Positions 43,660 to 54,160 of a stretch of 64,000 nucleotides of DNA are shown here, one piece after another; within the stretch, counting starts at the first letter, position 1; every line of letters begins with the position of its first letter. A program made the translations under genes and the position numbers. Origin of the DNA: Fulvia fulva (Eukaryota; Ascomycota; Dothideomycetes; Mycosphaerellales; Mycosphaerellaceae); the NCBI RefSeq assembly GCF_020509005.1, contig NC_063015.1:620001-684000 (forward strand). The letters run 5' to 3'. Under the pieces are notes generated by a model that ran no database searches, was not told the DNA's origin, and worked only from the letters and a program-made list of their open reading frames with translations.

Positions 43660-46600
43660 TCAATACCTCGTCCTTACTCCACCACGAAGCCCTTCCTTCC
43701 AGAGGCAGCAAACACTCTTCTCCTCGCACCACTTCTGCACCATCCACGGCTTCAATTCCTCCTTCACTGTCTCATACTCAGGCTCATCAGGCACTAAGGG
43801 CGCATCCTTCTTCTTCCTTCCCTTTGTCTTAGTCTTCGGCTTCAGACGCTGTAGCTCGATCCTCAGACCTTGCTCGTTCAACCAAGCAGTGAAGTCCTCA
43901 AGCACGATCGGGTCGTAAAGCAAAATCTTCTCATGCCAACTTGAGTTGGTGAGGCTGTTGCTTGGTGGCGCAGACTTGACGGTGTTCGTGATCTGCGGGA
44001 AAAGTGAAGGTTGGATGGCAATCACAAAGTAATGGTCACCGGGCTTAAGCGTGAGAAGCGCGGTGCGCGGCATTGTCGACTTCGATGGTGACGCCACAGT
44101 GTCAAGCTCAAGTGTTCGCGCTTCCGGCGGAGATGACGCAGCACGTCTTCGCGGCGGTGATGGTGTTGTTGGTGAGTCTGAATCGGAGATCTCATCGATG
44201 TTTTCGAAACCGGACGATCTTGATTGCACTGGCTGGGAGGCGGAAGTGCCGACGGCTTTCTTCGGCTTCGGCGAAGTGAGTGAGTCTGTTTTCCGTGGTC
44301 TGCCACGCTTTCTGGGCGAGACTGCAGACGTATCGTCAGTTGTGATGCTCTTCTTAGGTCGCCCACGCTTCGGCGGGCTCGATACTGCTGGTGTAGCAAG
44401 GAATCGCTGCAATGCCGGTGCTCGACCTTTCCCTGGTGAAGTTAGAGGAAGTGGACTGATATTAGCATCGAGGGCTTGCAGTGCTGTCCGTTGACGTATA
44501 GGTGAAGTTGCTGAGCGCCTAAGCTGAGGTATCGTTCTGATATTTCGTTTCGACGGCGAATGAATGCCCACAGCTGCGGGTAAAGGAGGCATGTCTGGCT
44601 GCTCTTCTGGTGGACTATCGCTTGGTAAGATAGCCCAAATTTCTTCAGATCGGGGCTCGTTGGCGTCGAGTATCGCGTTCTGCACAGCCATCGAATCTGC
44701 TGAAGGTGGAGCCATGACTTCAGGCATATCTGGCGCGATGGGCAACATTGCGTTGGTATTCTCAGCGATGGGCGAAGTATGACAAAGATCAACGATGTCT
44801 TGCTCGAGAACGCTTTCATGCGCGATTGGAGCAGGCTCTTTCATCGTGGGCGCTTCAGCCGGAGACGTAATGCCTCCGAGGTCTTGCGAAAACCGTGGCA
44901 CATGTACTATACGCTGAGGCGAGGTGTCCTCCATGAGATTTGATGGCGCAGCTGGGTTAACTGCTGAATCCGGAGGCTTCTGAACATCACGAGTTTCCCT
45001 GGCTTGCACAATCCTAATAGTAGCCGAGTCAAGTCGCATCACATCCCCATCCGTGTCTCGCGCGGCTGTACACCAGAGGTCTTTGTTCGCTTGAATGATC
45101 GATAGACTGGTGACGCTATCAGGACCATTGAGCACTCTTGCACGACTTTTTGGACCGTCAATCTGCGAAGGAGGAACCACTTCTGACTCCCGGACAGCAA
45201 TTTGCATATCCCGGATAAAGGTAGGCGAGTCATCCACACCGAGTTGGCTGGATGTTCCAAACAGAAAGTCTTGGCTTCTTTCTTGAGCTCGTGCTTCACC
45301 TGGTGTATGAAGGTTTGCCAGATGGTCATCCTCAACAATCCTGACTTTCTTCGCTTTCTTGGGCTTCGTCTTCAGCGCAGAAGTCGGCTTCGAGCCATTG
45401 CCATCAACCTTCTTCGTGCGAGGCTTGCGAGGCTTTTTTGGCTTTACAATCGTGTCATCGGCATTACTGTCGGCCACTAGTACAGTGTCTGCTTTCTGTG
45501 CAGTAAAGAACTCAGAGACCGTGGGCTGTGCTGAGGCCTCTTCTTCTTCTGGGGCTCGATAAGCCTTCGTTGCTAGATCGGTGATAGTCTGCGGTTTCTT
45601 CTTCGGTGCTTTGGCTTTCTTTGGTTTCTCTGCCTTCTCTGCTGGTGCTGGTCTAGGTGATGCTCTCCGCCGAGCTGGAGCCTTGGTGGCCTCGTCTGCA
45701 AGATCGATTCGCCGTCTTTTGGTCAACGCCTCACCTGAGGCTGAACGTTGCCCTGCTGTGGGTGGGACGTAGGCACTACCACTTGCGTAGCCAAAGCCGC
45801 TGACAATGTCTGCTAGCGATTTCGTTGTCGTCTCCGCATCACCAGAATCGATAGCAGGGGCAGTCTCATGATCGTCGAGTATCTTGATCACAGTCTTCTT
45901 CGTGGGGGTCCAACTGAGCCTCCTTCGAGGAGCAGCTTGCGGCAAGGTAGGTGATTTGGACGTACTGTCCCGGGCAAAGCCTTGTCTTCCGACAGTATCG
46001 GAAGCTTGAACCTCGTCTAGATCTTCAGTCGCTGCTCGTGCCGGCAGCTCTTCTTCGTCCTGTTTGGGTGCCTCGTCAAAGTACGTCGACCTCTCAGAAG
46101 TCACCTTGGTGGTGTCGATATTGTTCAAAGGCGCATCGCCCGCTGGCATTGAAGCAGACTTCGATGTCGTCTTCCTCATCCTCTTGACCTTTGGAGGCGG
46201 CGAAGGTATCTCTATCCTCGAGTATGTGTTCGCCTGAGTCGCAGCAAGGTCATCCGAGTTCAAGACCGTGGACTCAGACTTCTTCAGCGGCTGTCGTGAC
46301 TTCTTCTTGGTGCCTTCACCTGGCTCGGCATTCTTTGCTGTCCGCTTTCGAGGCTTCTTTGCTTGTCCATCTGCTGTCGCATCATCGACTTTCGCCCTAC
46401 TCTTTCGTGGCTTCTTCACTGGCTCAGAAGGTAGTGTTGGGGCATGAAGAGTCGTGTGTTCTTCTGGTCGGAAGTCATACTCGGACAATGACCTGCTCGG
46501 GACTCGTGCGGGTTGTGGATCCTGTAGCTGCACTGGCTCGGCATTGAATCTCTGAGTGGGCGCGGGACTGGCTGATATGCTCTTCCTTCGTTCATTGCCA

Positions 46601-47040
46601 TCCTGGTACGCATATGCGCTCAGCGGGCTCTGCGCTGTGATGCTGGGCTCTCTGGAGGGGGCTCTTTCCTCCGTCCGCTTTCGCCTGGGCAGTCTGCCTG
46701 CATTGTTGCTCGCGGTATCGACGTCTGTTGCCGCCTTCAATATTGCAGTGTCCTCATCTTGCTGTCGTGCTGTCCCTGCCTCTGCTTCCGACTTCTGTGC
46801 CTTCCATAGACTCGCAGCACTCGCGAAATCGGCCTTTGCGCCCTGTGGTAGTTCTTGTACACGTATTCCCGATATGAGGCCTGCATTGGCGGGTCTTGGG
46901 AGTTTGCCTATACTCAGCAGGCCTGGAGAGGAGTCGGTGGCAACAGACGAGGACTTTCTGTGGTGCTGTGGCGTTATCGGAGGCAATTCGGAGACAGTGG
47001 GTGATGGAGAGTCGAGTACGATTGGGCTGCGCGCGGCCAT
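43660..47040 (-). CDS. SLX4: Structure-specific endonuclease subunit SLX4
   Basis: Scaffold and activator of the SLX1 nuclease, which cuts branched DNA in replication-fork and recombination repair in the nucleus. The C-terminal conserved domain is clear: SWHEKILLYDPIVLEDFTAW, LNEQGLRIEL, LKPWMVQKWCEEKSVCCLWK. This is the family's SLX1-binding region. The protein is 1126 residues from ATG 47040 (MAARSPIVLDSPSPTVSELP), mostly disordered, with many Lys/Arg patches and Ser/Thr-Pro sites. Two AT-hook-like motifs (KRGRPKK and KRGRPRK) lie at about 950-980. The reading frame is a single exon. A non-ATG extension upstream of 47040 is not used. Slx4 is normally regulated by phosphorylation of such SP/TP sites. 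Confidence 0.9.
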   Translation of the reverse strand: MAARSPIVLDSPSPTVSELPPITPQHHRKSSSVATDSSPGLLSIGKLPRPANAGLISGIRVQELPQGAKADFASAASLWKAQKSEAEAGTARQQDEDTAILKAATDVDTASNNAGRLPRRKRTEERAPSREPSITAQSPLSAYAYQDGNERRKSISASPAPTQRFNAEPVQLQDPQPARVPSRSLSEYDFRPEEHTTLHAPTLPSEPVKKPRKSRAKVDDATADGQAKKPRKRTAKNAEPGEGTKKKSRQPLKKSESTVLNSDDLAATQANTYSRIEIPSPPPKVKRMRKTTSKSASMPAGDAPLNNIDTTKVTSERSTYFDEAPKQDEEELPARAATEDLDEVQASDTVGRQGFARDSTSKSPTLPQAAPRRRLSWTPTKKTVIKILDDHETAPAIDSGDAETTTKSLADIVSGFGYASGSAYVPPTAGQRSASGEALTKRRRIDLADEATKAPARRRASPRPAPAEKAEKPKKAKAPKKKPQTITDLATKAYRAPEEEEASAQPTVSEFFTAQKADTVLVADSNADDTIVKPKKPRKPRTKKVDGNGSKPTSALKTKPKKAKKVRIVEDDHLANLHTPGEARAQERSQDFLFGTSSQLGVDDSPTFIRDMQIAVRESEVVPPSQIDGPKSRARVLNGPDSVTSLSIIQANKDLWCTAARDTDGDVMRLDSATIRIVQARETRDVQKPPDSAVNPAAPSNLMEDTSPQRIVHVPRFSQDLGGITSPAEAPTMKEPAPIAHESVLEQDIVDLCHTSPIAENTNAMLPIAPDMPEVMAPPSADSMAVQNAILDANEPRSEEIWAILPSDSPPEEQPDMPPLPAAVGIHSPSKRNIRTIPQLRRSATSPIRQRTALQALDANISPLPLTSPGKGRAPALQRFLATPAVSSPPKRGRPKKSITTDDTSAVSPRKRGRPRKTDSLTSPKPKKAVGTSASQPVQSRSSGFENIDEISDSDSPTTPSPPRRRAASSPPEARTLELDTVASPSKSTMPRTALLTLKPGDHYFVIAIQPSLFPQITNTVKSAPPSNSLTNSSWHEKILLYDPIVLEDFTAWLNEQGLRIELQRLKPKTKTKGRKKKDAPLVPDEPEYETVKEELKPWMVQKWCEEKSVCCLWKEGLRGGVRTRY

Positions 47041-47176
47041 TGAGGAGACGGCATATCTCTGCAGCAAGAGAGGTCGAAAGAGCGAAAGCGCCAGTGCAAT
47101 GCGTGGTGTGTTTGGTGATGTCGAGTTGTGACGCGCCGTGGCGCGAAGTCGCGAATGTCGTCTGTCCAGACTCGGC

Positions 47177-47839
47177 TTAGCGCCGGGGCTGTCTCGGCAA
47201 GACCGGGCGCTGTCCGCTTTCACATGTGAAAACGGACGAATTTACCCACTCAGCAAAATTGGCGGTGCTTCCTGTCATCTCGCGCTGCACATCAGCGATG
47301 GTAAAGTATGCCACAGCTCGGTCACTCAGCTGAGCATCGAAGTCTTCGAGCTTCAAAGCGTCGCGCAATCTGGTGACTTCTACACCAAGTATTCCCTCAT
47401 ACTGCCTTGATCTGGAGACGAGGTGGTTAGCAGGGATCATTACACGATGCAGTACCGAGAAGTACCTCATATACAGCACTTCCGCTGCCTGCTGCAATCG
47501 CCTAGCGCTGGGAGCATCCCTATCTGGACGCCCCGAAGGACTGAGGCCTTCGAAGTAGCCTCCATACGCCTCGTAGGCATCACATTCCAGAACAAAGTAG
47601 AGAGGTACGCCTCTGCAAGGCGCCTCAGGATCATAGAGTGGTCGCAGGCGTTGCTCGACCCATGCACGCAGAAGAGGAGGAAGCGCAGGACCAAGGCGGA
47701 GCAGCCGTGTCCATGTCAACGATATGTTGACGAGAAGGTTGCGATACACGACGCATGTGTCGTGTATATAGACATTTTGAATCGCGGCGAATTGATCATC
47801 GCGCGGGATGAAGAGGACGACGTCGCTACTGGAGGCCAT
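47177..47839 (-). CDS. Hypothetical 220-residue protein
   Basis: From ATG 47839 a single frame gives MASSSDVVLFIPRDDQFAAI, then a globular middle (LPPLLRAWVEQRLRPLYDPE; PLYFVLECDAYEAYGGYFEG; AAEVLYMRYFSVLHRVMIPA) with many aromatics, and a C-terminal AVAYFTIADVQREM. A GTAAAT near the end (about 47253) could be a donor, so the last 25 residues are uncertain. No family was recognised. It ends 137 bases before the SLX4 start in the same orientation. Independent transcription is likely. Confidence 0.6.
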   Translation of the reverse strand: MASSSDVVLFIPRDDQFAAIQNVYIHDTCVVYRNLLVNISLTWTRLLRLGPALPPLLRAWVEQRLRPLYDPEAPCRGVPLYFVLECDAYEAYGGYFEGLSPSGRPDRDAPSARRLQQAAEVLYMRYFSVLHRVMIPANHLVSRSRQYEGILGVEVTRLRDALKLEDFDAQLSDRAVAYFTIADVQREMTGSTANFAEWVNSSVFTCESGQRPVLPRQPRR

Positions 47840-48421
47840 TGTGGTGATGTTGGGGTCGCTTGGTGGTGTTGAGGGGCGTGACAGTGAAACGAATTGCGGA
47901 AGTGTTGAGCAATAAATACTATGCTGTTAGGCAGCCAGGTGAGTTTGTGTACCTACATGATCGTATGACTCCAAGCGATGTGAACTTCACCTACCAGGGC
48001 GGTGATACCACAGTGATCAATGCGTGAAGCATCACTCCGCACGAGCGTTGAGTCTCTGAGATATCGATGCTCCATTGGGGTTCTCAAGACGTATCGTTTC
48101 TACTGAAGCGAAGCGTTGTGTAGTGCCTTAGCTTTGCAAGTACTGGTATTCGAAACAACTATCTGTGCCCTCAATCGTTCGTACATGCCCTCCGGGTAAT
48201 CCGAGTACACTCCCAAGCTCCCGCCTCTCCTCTGATATCGCATTGAAGCGGGCGGCGATGTAGTTTACCACCATCGCCGCCCGCCTGGGTGAGAGTTTTT
48301 GATGCCCGCTCCTGCTCCGCTGGCGGGATCCAGGTGTCGAGGTCTTATGCGATGAAAGGATGATAGCTAGGAAGTTGGTAAGTGGACGGAGATGATGAGG
48401 AGGAGGCGAGGATGCTTTACC
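47840..48421. other. Intergenic, no gene seen
   Basis: Upstream of the 220-residue gene and downstream of the barwin-like gene. No feature was recognised. Confidence 0.5.
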
Positions 48422-48827
48422 TTAGACTCGGAGAGTGTTCTTCCAGTCGACTGGCACGCGACCCAGGGAGGTGGCGAAGCCGAAGGCGTTGAAGTTGACC
48501 TCAAGGACGGCGAGATCGCTGCGCTTGCAGGCACCGCAGCTGTCGCAACGGTCTTGGTGACACCGCCGGCAGTGGCTTGGATGGTCTTGCCGCAGAGAGG
48601 GTTGTCGTTCGGAGTCTGGAGGGCGAACAGGTCGTTGTATGAGATGGCGACTTCACCAGGAGCGATGGCCCAGCCGCAGGCACCGATACCGCCGGCGTGG
48701 CAGGTCAGCTCGCCATGCTCAGTGGCACTGTTGCATGACACGTCAGTAACATAATGGGAGTGAAATGGGGTAAGGTAACGTACCGCTTGGTGACAGCGGC
48801 ACTGGCGATGATGGTAGAGACCTTCAT
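48422..48827 (-). pseudogene. Secreted double-psi beta-barrel (barwin/expansin-like) protein, frameshifted
   Basis: Exon 1 (48827-48784, MKVSTIIASAAVTK) and a 56-base GTACGT...CAG intron lead to GELTCHAGGIGACGWAIAPG, VAISYNDLFAL and PLCGKTIQAT. That is the cysteine pattern of RlpA/barwin-like DPBB domains found in small secreted fungal proteins. Near 48545-48555 the sense moves to another frame that gives CDSCGACKRSDLAVLEVNFN and GRVPVDWKNTLRV before the stop at 48424-48422. No usable intron fits the gap, so a one-base deletion (or larger indel) is inferred. The signal peptide also lacks its usual hydrophobic second half. Such proteins act at the cell wall or apoplast. A recently broken gene or an assembly error. 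Confidence 0.7.
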
Positions 48828-48953
48828 GTTTGCTTGTTGGTGGTTGTTGGTGAGTGTGTGAAGTGGTTGGATGGTTGGTGAGTGGGGACTGCTCATTTGT
48901 GCCATTGGGTCGAGGGTGTCAGGCCTAAGCCAGGCTTCCCAAAGCGAAGCATA

Positions 48954-48972
48954 CGGAGACACGCCGAGTACG
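48954..48972 (+). repeat. 19-base repeat CGGAGACACGCCGAGTACG, copy 1
   Basis: First of three exact copies within 1.1 kb, located 127 bases upstream of the barwin-like start codon. It contains CGG-N7-CCG, the form of a Zn2Cys6 factor site, but the identical spacer may instead mean a duplicated fragment. Confidence 0.65.
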
Positions 48973-49312
48973 CTGGAATTGTCTGCGGATGAGTGGTCAG
49001 GTTCGGAGCTCTTCACAGTTGTTGGTATCTGGTTTGACATTCGTACCGAACAACCCATCGCCTCGCCAACGACGGCGGTGAAGTGGCTTTTACCGTCGTT
49101 GGCGAGAGGTCATGTTGGTCTCGAATCCGCTGATGGTGGTCTTGGTTGGAGAAGCTGCATGAGAAGTCAGTACAAGCCGGCCCGAAGGAGATGGTAGGAC
49201 TCACTGCTGCCGGAAACTGGGTTGAGCATTTTGCTCGGCCACGCCGCCGCCGCCAGCCAGTGTTGGCGGTCATGTACGGCGGCAGCGGCGTGACTGTGAG
49301 CTGAATGACTTT

Positions 49313-49331
49313 CGGAGACACGCCGAGTACG
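49313..49331 (+). repeat. 19-base repeat CGGAGACACGCCGAGTACG, copy 2
   Basis: Exact second copy, 486 bases upstream of the barwin-like start codon, in the same orientation as copies 1 and 3. Flanking bases differ from copy 1. Confidence 0.65.
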
Positions 49332-50028
49332 AGCGTACAGCATGACTGTGGTGCTGATGTGTGATTGATGAATGAGGGTGGGGTGGTGCTGGGTGAAAGT
49401 GGAGGAAGAAGAGGACAAAGCGGGAACGAAAGGACAAACGACTGAGGTCAAGTGAGCAGGCAGCAACCAGCTTGGACGCGGATCCCTGCATCAATACCGC
49501 GATTGCTACATGGCAGGCACGCGCTAGCTTGCATCGTTGGATTGGTGCAGCTCTAGGCTGTTGACACTGCCGTTGCAGGTTCATGCTGACCAGATGTAAT
49601 GGGTATGGGAGTGCGCTTGCTCATTGACGATGTCATGTGCCATCTTGTGACTGTTGGAGTTTGATTGAGCATGCATCGACGGGAGCGTGCCTCCCTCAGT
49701 CGCTTGCAGCTCGCGCCTCTCCAGCCACTTGCCCGACCCAGGCTCGGCAGCCATTGCTTCGCCGACAACCTCTACCATTTGAGAGCAGATGCTCCTTACA
49801 TAGAAAGTTTATATGCATACTCAGAACAGTCCAGCAACTGCCTTGTGGGCATAGCGATTACGTGCCTCCTTCCATCTCGGACCTTTCCATCTGGACGGCC
49901 AAAACACCCCTGCAGGATCGTTCAAAGCTCACTCAGTGCCGCAACCACTTGCTTACAGTTACTCTAGGGGCTCACATACAGCGGCTGCGATGTTAGGTAT
50001 ATAGATTTACAAGTTTATGCATCTTTCA

Positions 50029-50047
50029 CGGAGACACGCCGAGTACG
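50029..50047 (+). repeat. 19-base repeat CGGAGACACGCCGAGTACG, copy 3
   Basis: Exact third copy, followed by ATTGTCTCGGGTTCGACCCC, which resembles a tRNA B-box. I could not fold a tRNA around it. Confidence 0.6.
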
Positions 50048-50413
50048 ATTGTCTCGGGTTCGACCCCTGGCATAGGAAACGCCTCTGTCTCCCATTTTCT
50101 GCTCTTTGCTTCATATCATAAGATGATCCAGCAGGTGCATTTGTTGTATTTTGATATGGGAACATCAATCAAGTTATCGTTGCGCTGCGCAGAATGAGGG
50201 CTCGATGATCATCTCACGATGTTTGATATTGCTACGATAAGCTACATTCCGTTGCAACTGCGCTTGAATATCTGAGTGTCACTTTGCAGTCAGTTGTGAC
50301 CATGCCTGAACTCGCGGACAAGATCTCGTCGCATCACAGAAGGAACAGATGTGTTCTTCATGTGAATGCCAAGGAGATTTGCGAGCAAACCAGGCTGTCG
50401 TTTTTAGTCCGCA

Positions 50414-51112
50414 ATGGAGTCGCAGACACTGTTCACAATTGAAAATCTGTACGTATCATACCAGAATGCCTCCTTTTGCTCTCCAAGTCATGCTTTACCA
50501 CATCCTCTTTCGTCCCTGCTTTTGATCGCTGTCCCAGATCCAGGTTGCAGCTTGGTCGGCCAGGTGCTTGCTGCAACTCGAGCTACGACCGCTCGGCTGG
50601 CCTTCGATACGAGTAGAGAAACTCGGTGGTCTCGGCCTGATTGGCAGTGCATGATAGTGTCGGTTTGGCCACAAGACAAAGTTCGTCTGTGGTTCAGCAG
50701 GAAGCATCCTGAAGTCAAGCTCCATCGTCTGATTCTTGGCAATATTGGGGACTTTGGCTCGGTGGTACTGTTGAGAAGTCACAGCGCGGTGACTTTGCAG
50801 TGTCCAACTCTCATCTCTCACAGAATCGACCACGCCTTCACCGTAGGTTCCCCCCCCCCCCCCCGCGATGTTACGCTGGTCCCTCGATGTGGGATCCTTC
50901 CCGTCCTCCGTTTTGATCGGCTCCGTGAGATGTTCGTCATCGAATTGCTGTATGATAACGACTGGCCGTCCATGTGCTCGTCTGCTGAGCTAAGTAGCAA
51001 TGCCCGTTCGCCGTCACGAAAGCATTCTATGCTCTGGCAGATCTCTTGCTCCCCTGCAGGTATTGAGTTTCTCGACGGGTATGCCTGTCCTATGGCAACA
51101 GGAACTCCATGA
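50414..51112 (+). CDS. Hypothetical 232-residue protein, weak
   Basis: ATG 50414 opens a 232-codon frame beginning MESQTLFTIENLYVSYQ. A run of fifteen C at 50850-50864 is read as four prolines (VGSPPPPRD). Composition is moderately protein-like (MIVSVWPQDKVRLWFSRKHP; LREMFVIELLYDNDWP), but no domain was recognised and there is no splice evidence. A homopolymer this long is prone to length error, so the frame after it may not be real. Confidence 0.35.
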   Translation: MESQTLFTIENLYVSYQNASFCSPSHALPHPLSSLLLIAVPDPGCSLVGQVLAATRATTARLAFDTSRETRWSRPDWQCMIVSVWPQDKVRLWFSRKHPEVKLHRLILGNIGDFGSVVLLRSHSAVTLQCPTLISHRIDHAFTVGSPPPPRDVTLVPRCGILPVLRFDRLREMFVIELLYDNDWPSMCSSAELSSNARSPSRKHSMLWQISCSPAGIEFLDGYACPMATGTP

Positions 51113-52917
51113 TACGCTGCTCTTCTCCCCGGGATTCGATACCTCTACTCCAGGTAACAACGCGGTGTGGGTATAGAACGCCCTTATCTGATTCGGTGGC
51201 CACCTGCTACAGATGGACGCGAAGCGGCTGTTCTGGCCTTCGAAGGCTTCGAGGGTCGCTGCTTTCCGAGAATATCGTTTGTTCAGTCTATGTAGCTGTG
51301 ACCTTGGTGTGAATCGCTGCTGGAGCCGGAATCGAAACATTCGGCCCATCATCGTTGACGGAAATGGCGGTCGGCTGGCTTGTGGTTGTATACGGACACG
51401 CGAGTTGACATCTACCTAGTCAATGCAATTGACTCATTCTCGTCGAGAGCGGTATGCGAGCTGAGGTTTCTTGCCCAGGTTGGACGAGGTGCAGGTCAGC
51501 TTGACGGGGTCGGCAGCCCTCTGCTCTTCTTTTCCCGCGCCCGGTGAGATGTGAGTACTGAAAGAGCTGTAGTCGGTGTGTTTATCCGGTGCAGTAGCCG
51601 TCTCGTGTAGGTGAAGGTGGCATCAAAGCGCAGATCGAAAGCATGGGGCCTGCCTTGATGGGCTTGAAGCCGTACTTTGGGCTTGATCATCATTGCGGTC
51701 GTCAGTGTCTGAGGGTCAGAATAGACGGAGCTAGTCGTGGTTTCGGCGAATGAGTGTGAGTGATGTTTATTGTTGGTGAAAGCAATTGGAAGTTGGAGAA
51801 CATGCAGAAGAAGCGGCTGAACAAAGTTCAGCAAAGAGCCACGCGCCTGGCTGGCACCGAATTCCCCGGGCCAACAATAAGTCTCCGCATAGTAGCTTTT
51901 ACTAGCCTTCTTGAAGCCTCCTGATAGCCTTGCTTTTGCACTCTCTTCAATGTATTGATGTGGACCTTGGTAGATCGGCGATCGAAATCTGGTATCACAG
52001 CTGTAAGGGCGAGCCACGGCTATCTACGCTGGCCAACCACGATGGAAGCATCGTGAGCGACACATGCTACTCTCACGCTCTTCTCAAATACCAGCCAGGT
52101 CGATGGAGGCGCGCGTGCTCCAGGCTCGCAGGCATCTTCGAGAACAGAGGGGGTATGCCACTGTAGCAGGACCCTACACCAATATGACACGCTGGAAGCG
52201 CCTGAGAGAGACCGTTCGACGGATACTGACAATGACAGTGCCTCAGCAATCTGCTCGAGTAACTATCCGCAGCGAGCAAACAGGTCAGCTGTCATGCTAG
52301 TTTGTCAGGACTTCTCTGCCTCCATGGAAGAACCTATGGCCGTATCAGATGGCACTTCAAGGTGGCAGCGATCAGATTCTGATCGAGGGCTACGATACGC
52401 TATACCTGCAGATACATTTCAGCGGAGCATCAAGAGCACAAGAGCAGGAAGAGCAGAGATGTTTGAAGCTGTGACAAAGAATCGGACCACAGTTGTGGCT
52501 CTGGTAGGAGGAGAAGATGGGCACAAAAGGAGGCAAAGAACGTCGGTTGCATTCGACGAGGAAGAGCCGGAACATATACGAGACGGCTGTTGCAAAACTT
52601 ACAATGGAACAAAACTCCATGTTTATCGATGCTAGATTGCTAGGATGGCATATCAGACCAGGAAAAGCACAGACTTGGAGGTAGGACGCAAGCAAGATCA
52701 GCGATGAGAGCTTGGAGACCTCGATGCAGTGGAAAGAGCCAGGACAATGACACCAACTGTGTGCTGATAGGCGTGAGCATACACTTCGTGTGGTTGTGCT
52801 CAATATGTACACCTGCATCGAAGTAACATTTTGGAGCGAAGGGCATCAACACCTGCAAGTGGCGTCGATCAGAAGGTCCATATCAGTGAACCTCTGCTTC
52901 GAAAACCAATGCCGGCT
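51113..52917. other. Long intergenic region, no gene seen
   Basis: About 1.8 kb with overlapping short frames on both strands. None has consistent codon use or a recognisable domain. It includes the 3' flank of the pectate lyase gene. Confidence 0.5.
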
Positions 52918-54160
52918 TTACACTTTCACCTTGCCCAATCCAACGTTCTTGCGTACCACTGACTCGAGCAACTTCAGCGGCGTCAACTTGTACTTATACC
53001 CAGCCTTCGTGAAGTCGCCAACTTGCGTAATGTTAACGATAGCATCACCAAAATCATTCTCTACAACAGCATCACCGGTCAGCAATCTCCTCACCCATCC
53101 CGATGAGCAGCACTTCAACTTACTAGCCCCCAGATTCGCAAACCCATCCAACTCCTCATCACCACAAACACAAGTATTCGGGCTATCCTCCGGCACCACC
53201 AATCCATACGTCGTCAGTGCCGTCCTGGTATCACCCATGAACTTGTTCGCCTCTACCAACACTTGATTATCCGATCTCGAGTGGATGGCTTGGTAGAGGA
53301 AGTCTTCGTAGAGGTTGTTGTAGATGTGTTGATGGCCGAAGCGGCCTGCTGGGCCGCGCGTACCGATGTTCTGCCAGAAGTTGTGGTGGTAGGTTATGTG
53401 CAGGTGGCCTTCGTCGACTTCGCGGAGGACGTCGGAGTTGCCGACTAGGGAGGATTTCCAGTGGTCTGTGAGGGTCGGGAGGTTAGTGAGGGAACGGAAG
53501 GAGGTGAGGGGAAGGGATTGGAGGGCGGAGAAGGAGGACTTGCCGTGGAAGTAGTTGTAGGAGACTGTCATCCAGTCTGAGGCGCGGACTATGTCGAGTT
53601 GACCGTCCTGGAAGGTGAAATGTCAGCGATGTGCCTGAGAACTCAGGTCGGGGAGATCGAAAGCTCACGTAGAAATCAGGACCAAGCTCAAGACTAATCT
53701 CACTCTCAAACTCGCAATGATCAACCCAAACCCTCGTCGAATTCTGCACCGTCATGCCATCTCCACCCTCAACAAAGCGAACGGAAATGTTTCGAACAAT
53801 GACATTCGCTGCATTGTAGATGTTGATACCTTCGCCGATGATGTTGGCTCCCTTCCCCTTGCCGAGGAGGCTGGTGTTTGAGCCGACTACCAGACGCGAT
53901 GAAGGACGGAATTCGCCATCGAGGTAGATGATCTTGGGGCTGTCCCCAGCTACGGCAGCTACGAGCTCTTCGACGGTCTTGACGGTGATGGCTTTGCCGC
54001 CTTTGCCCCCTGTGGTGGGGCCTAGTGGGTTGTCGAGTGCATATCCTTCAAGACCAGAAGCATGGCTTGGTTTCCAGGAGTCGATCCAGTCGTGCCAGGT
54101 TGGTGCTGCGAAGACTGCAGTGCTGAAGCTCAAGGCTGCTACAAGGACACTGGATCTCAT
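52918..54160 (-). CDS. Secreted pectate lyase, polysaccharide lyase family 1
   Basis: Extracellular Ca-dependent enzyme that cleaves polygalacturonate by beta-elimination. ATG 54160 starts a signal peptide (MRSSVLVAALSFSTAVFA). The beta-helix shows LDGEFRPSSRLVVGSNTSLL, GINIYNAANVIVRNISVRF, VWVDHCEFES and the catalytic-arginine motif TRGPAGRFGHQHIYNN (RxPxxR). Exons 54160-53669, 53607-53544 and 53465-52918 total 367 residues. Intron 2 (53543-53466) begins GC, not GT (GCAAGT...CACAG, CTAAC branch). It is 78 bases with no stop, so retention would insert 26 residues. Removal gives the conserved YFHDHWKSSLVGNSD. Context is a secreted-enzyme gene near the barwin-like gene; no cluster is implied. 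Confidence 0.9.

Larger units (their letters stand above)
48828..50413. other. Intergenic region carrying the 19-base repeats
   Basis: About 1.6 kb upstream of the barwin-like gene and of the plus-strand frame at 50414. Apart from the three repeats, only chance frames are seen. Confidence 0.5.

Noticed and set aside
50029..50090. Possible tRNA: GGTTCGACCCC resembles a B-box
   Set aside because: The T-stem pairs weakly and I found no A-box or acceptor stem partner at the right distance.
51496..52635. Frames of 110-170 codons on both strands
   Set aside because: Mutually overlapping, with no homology and no splice signals in frame.
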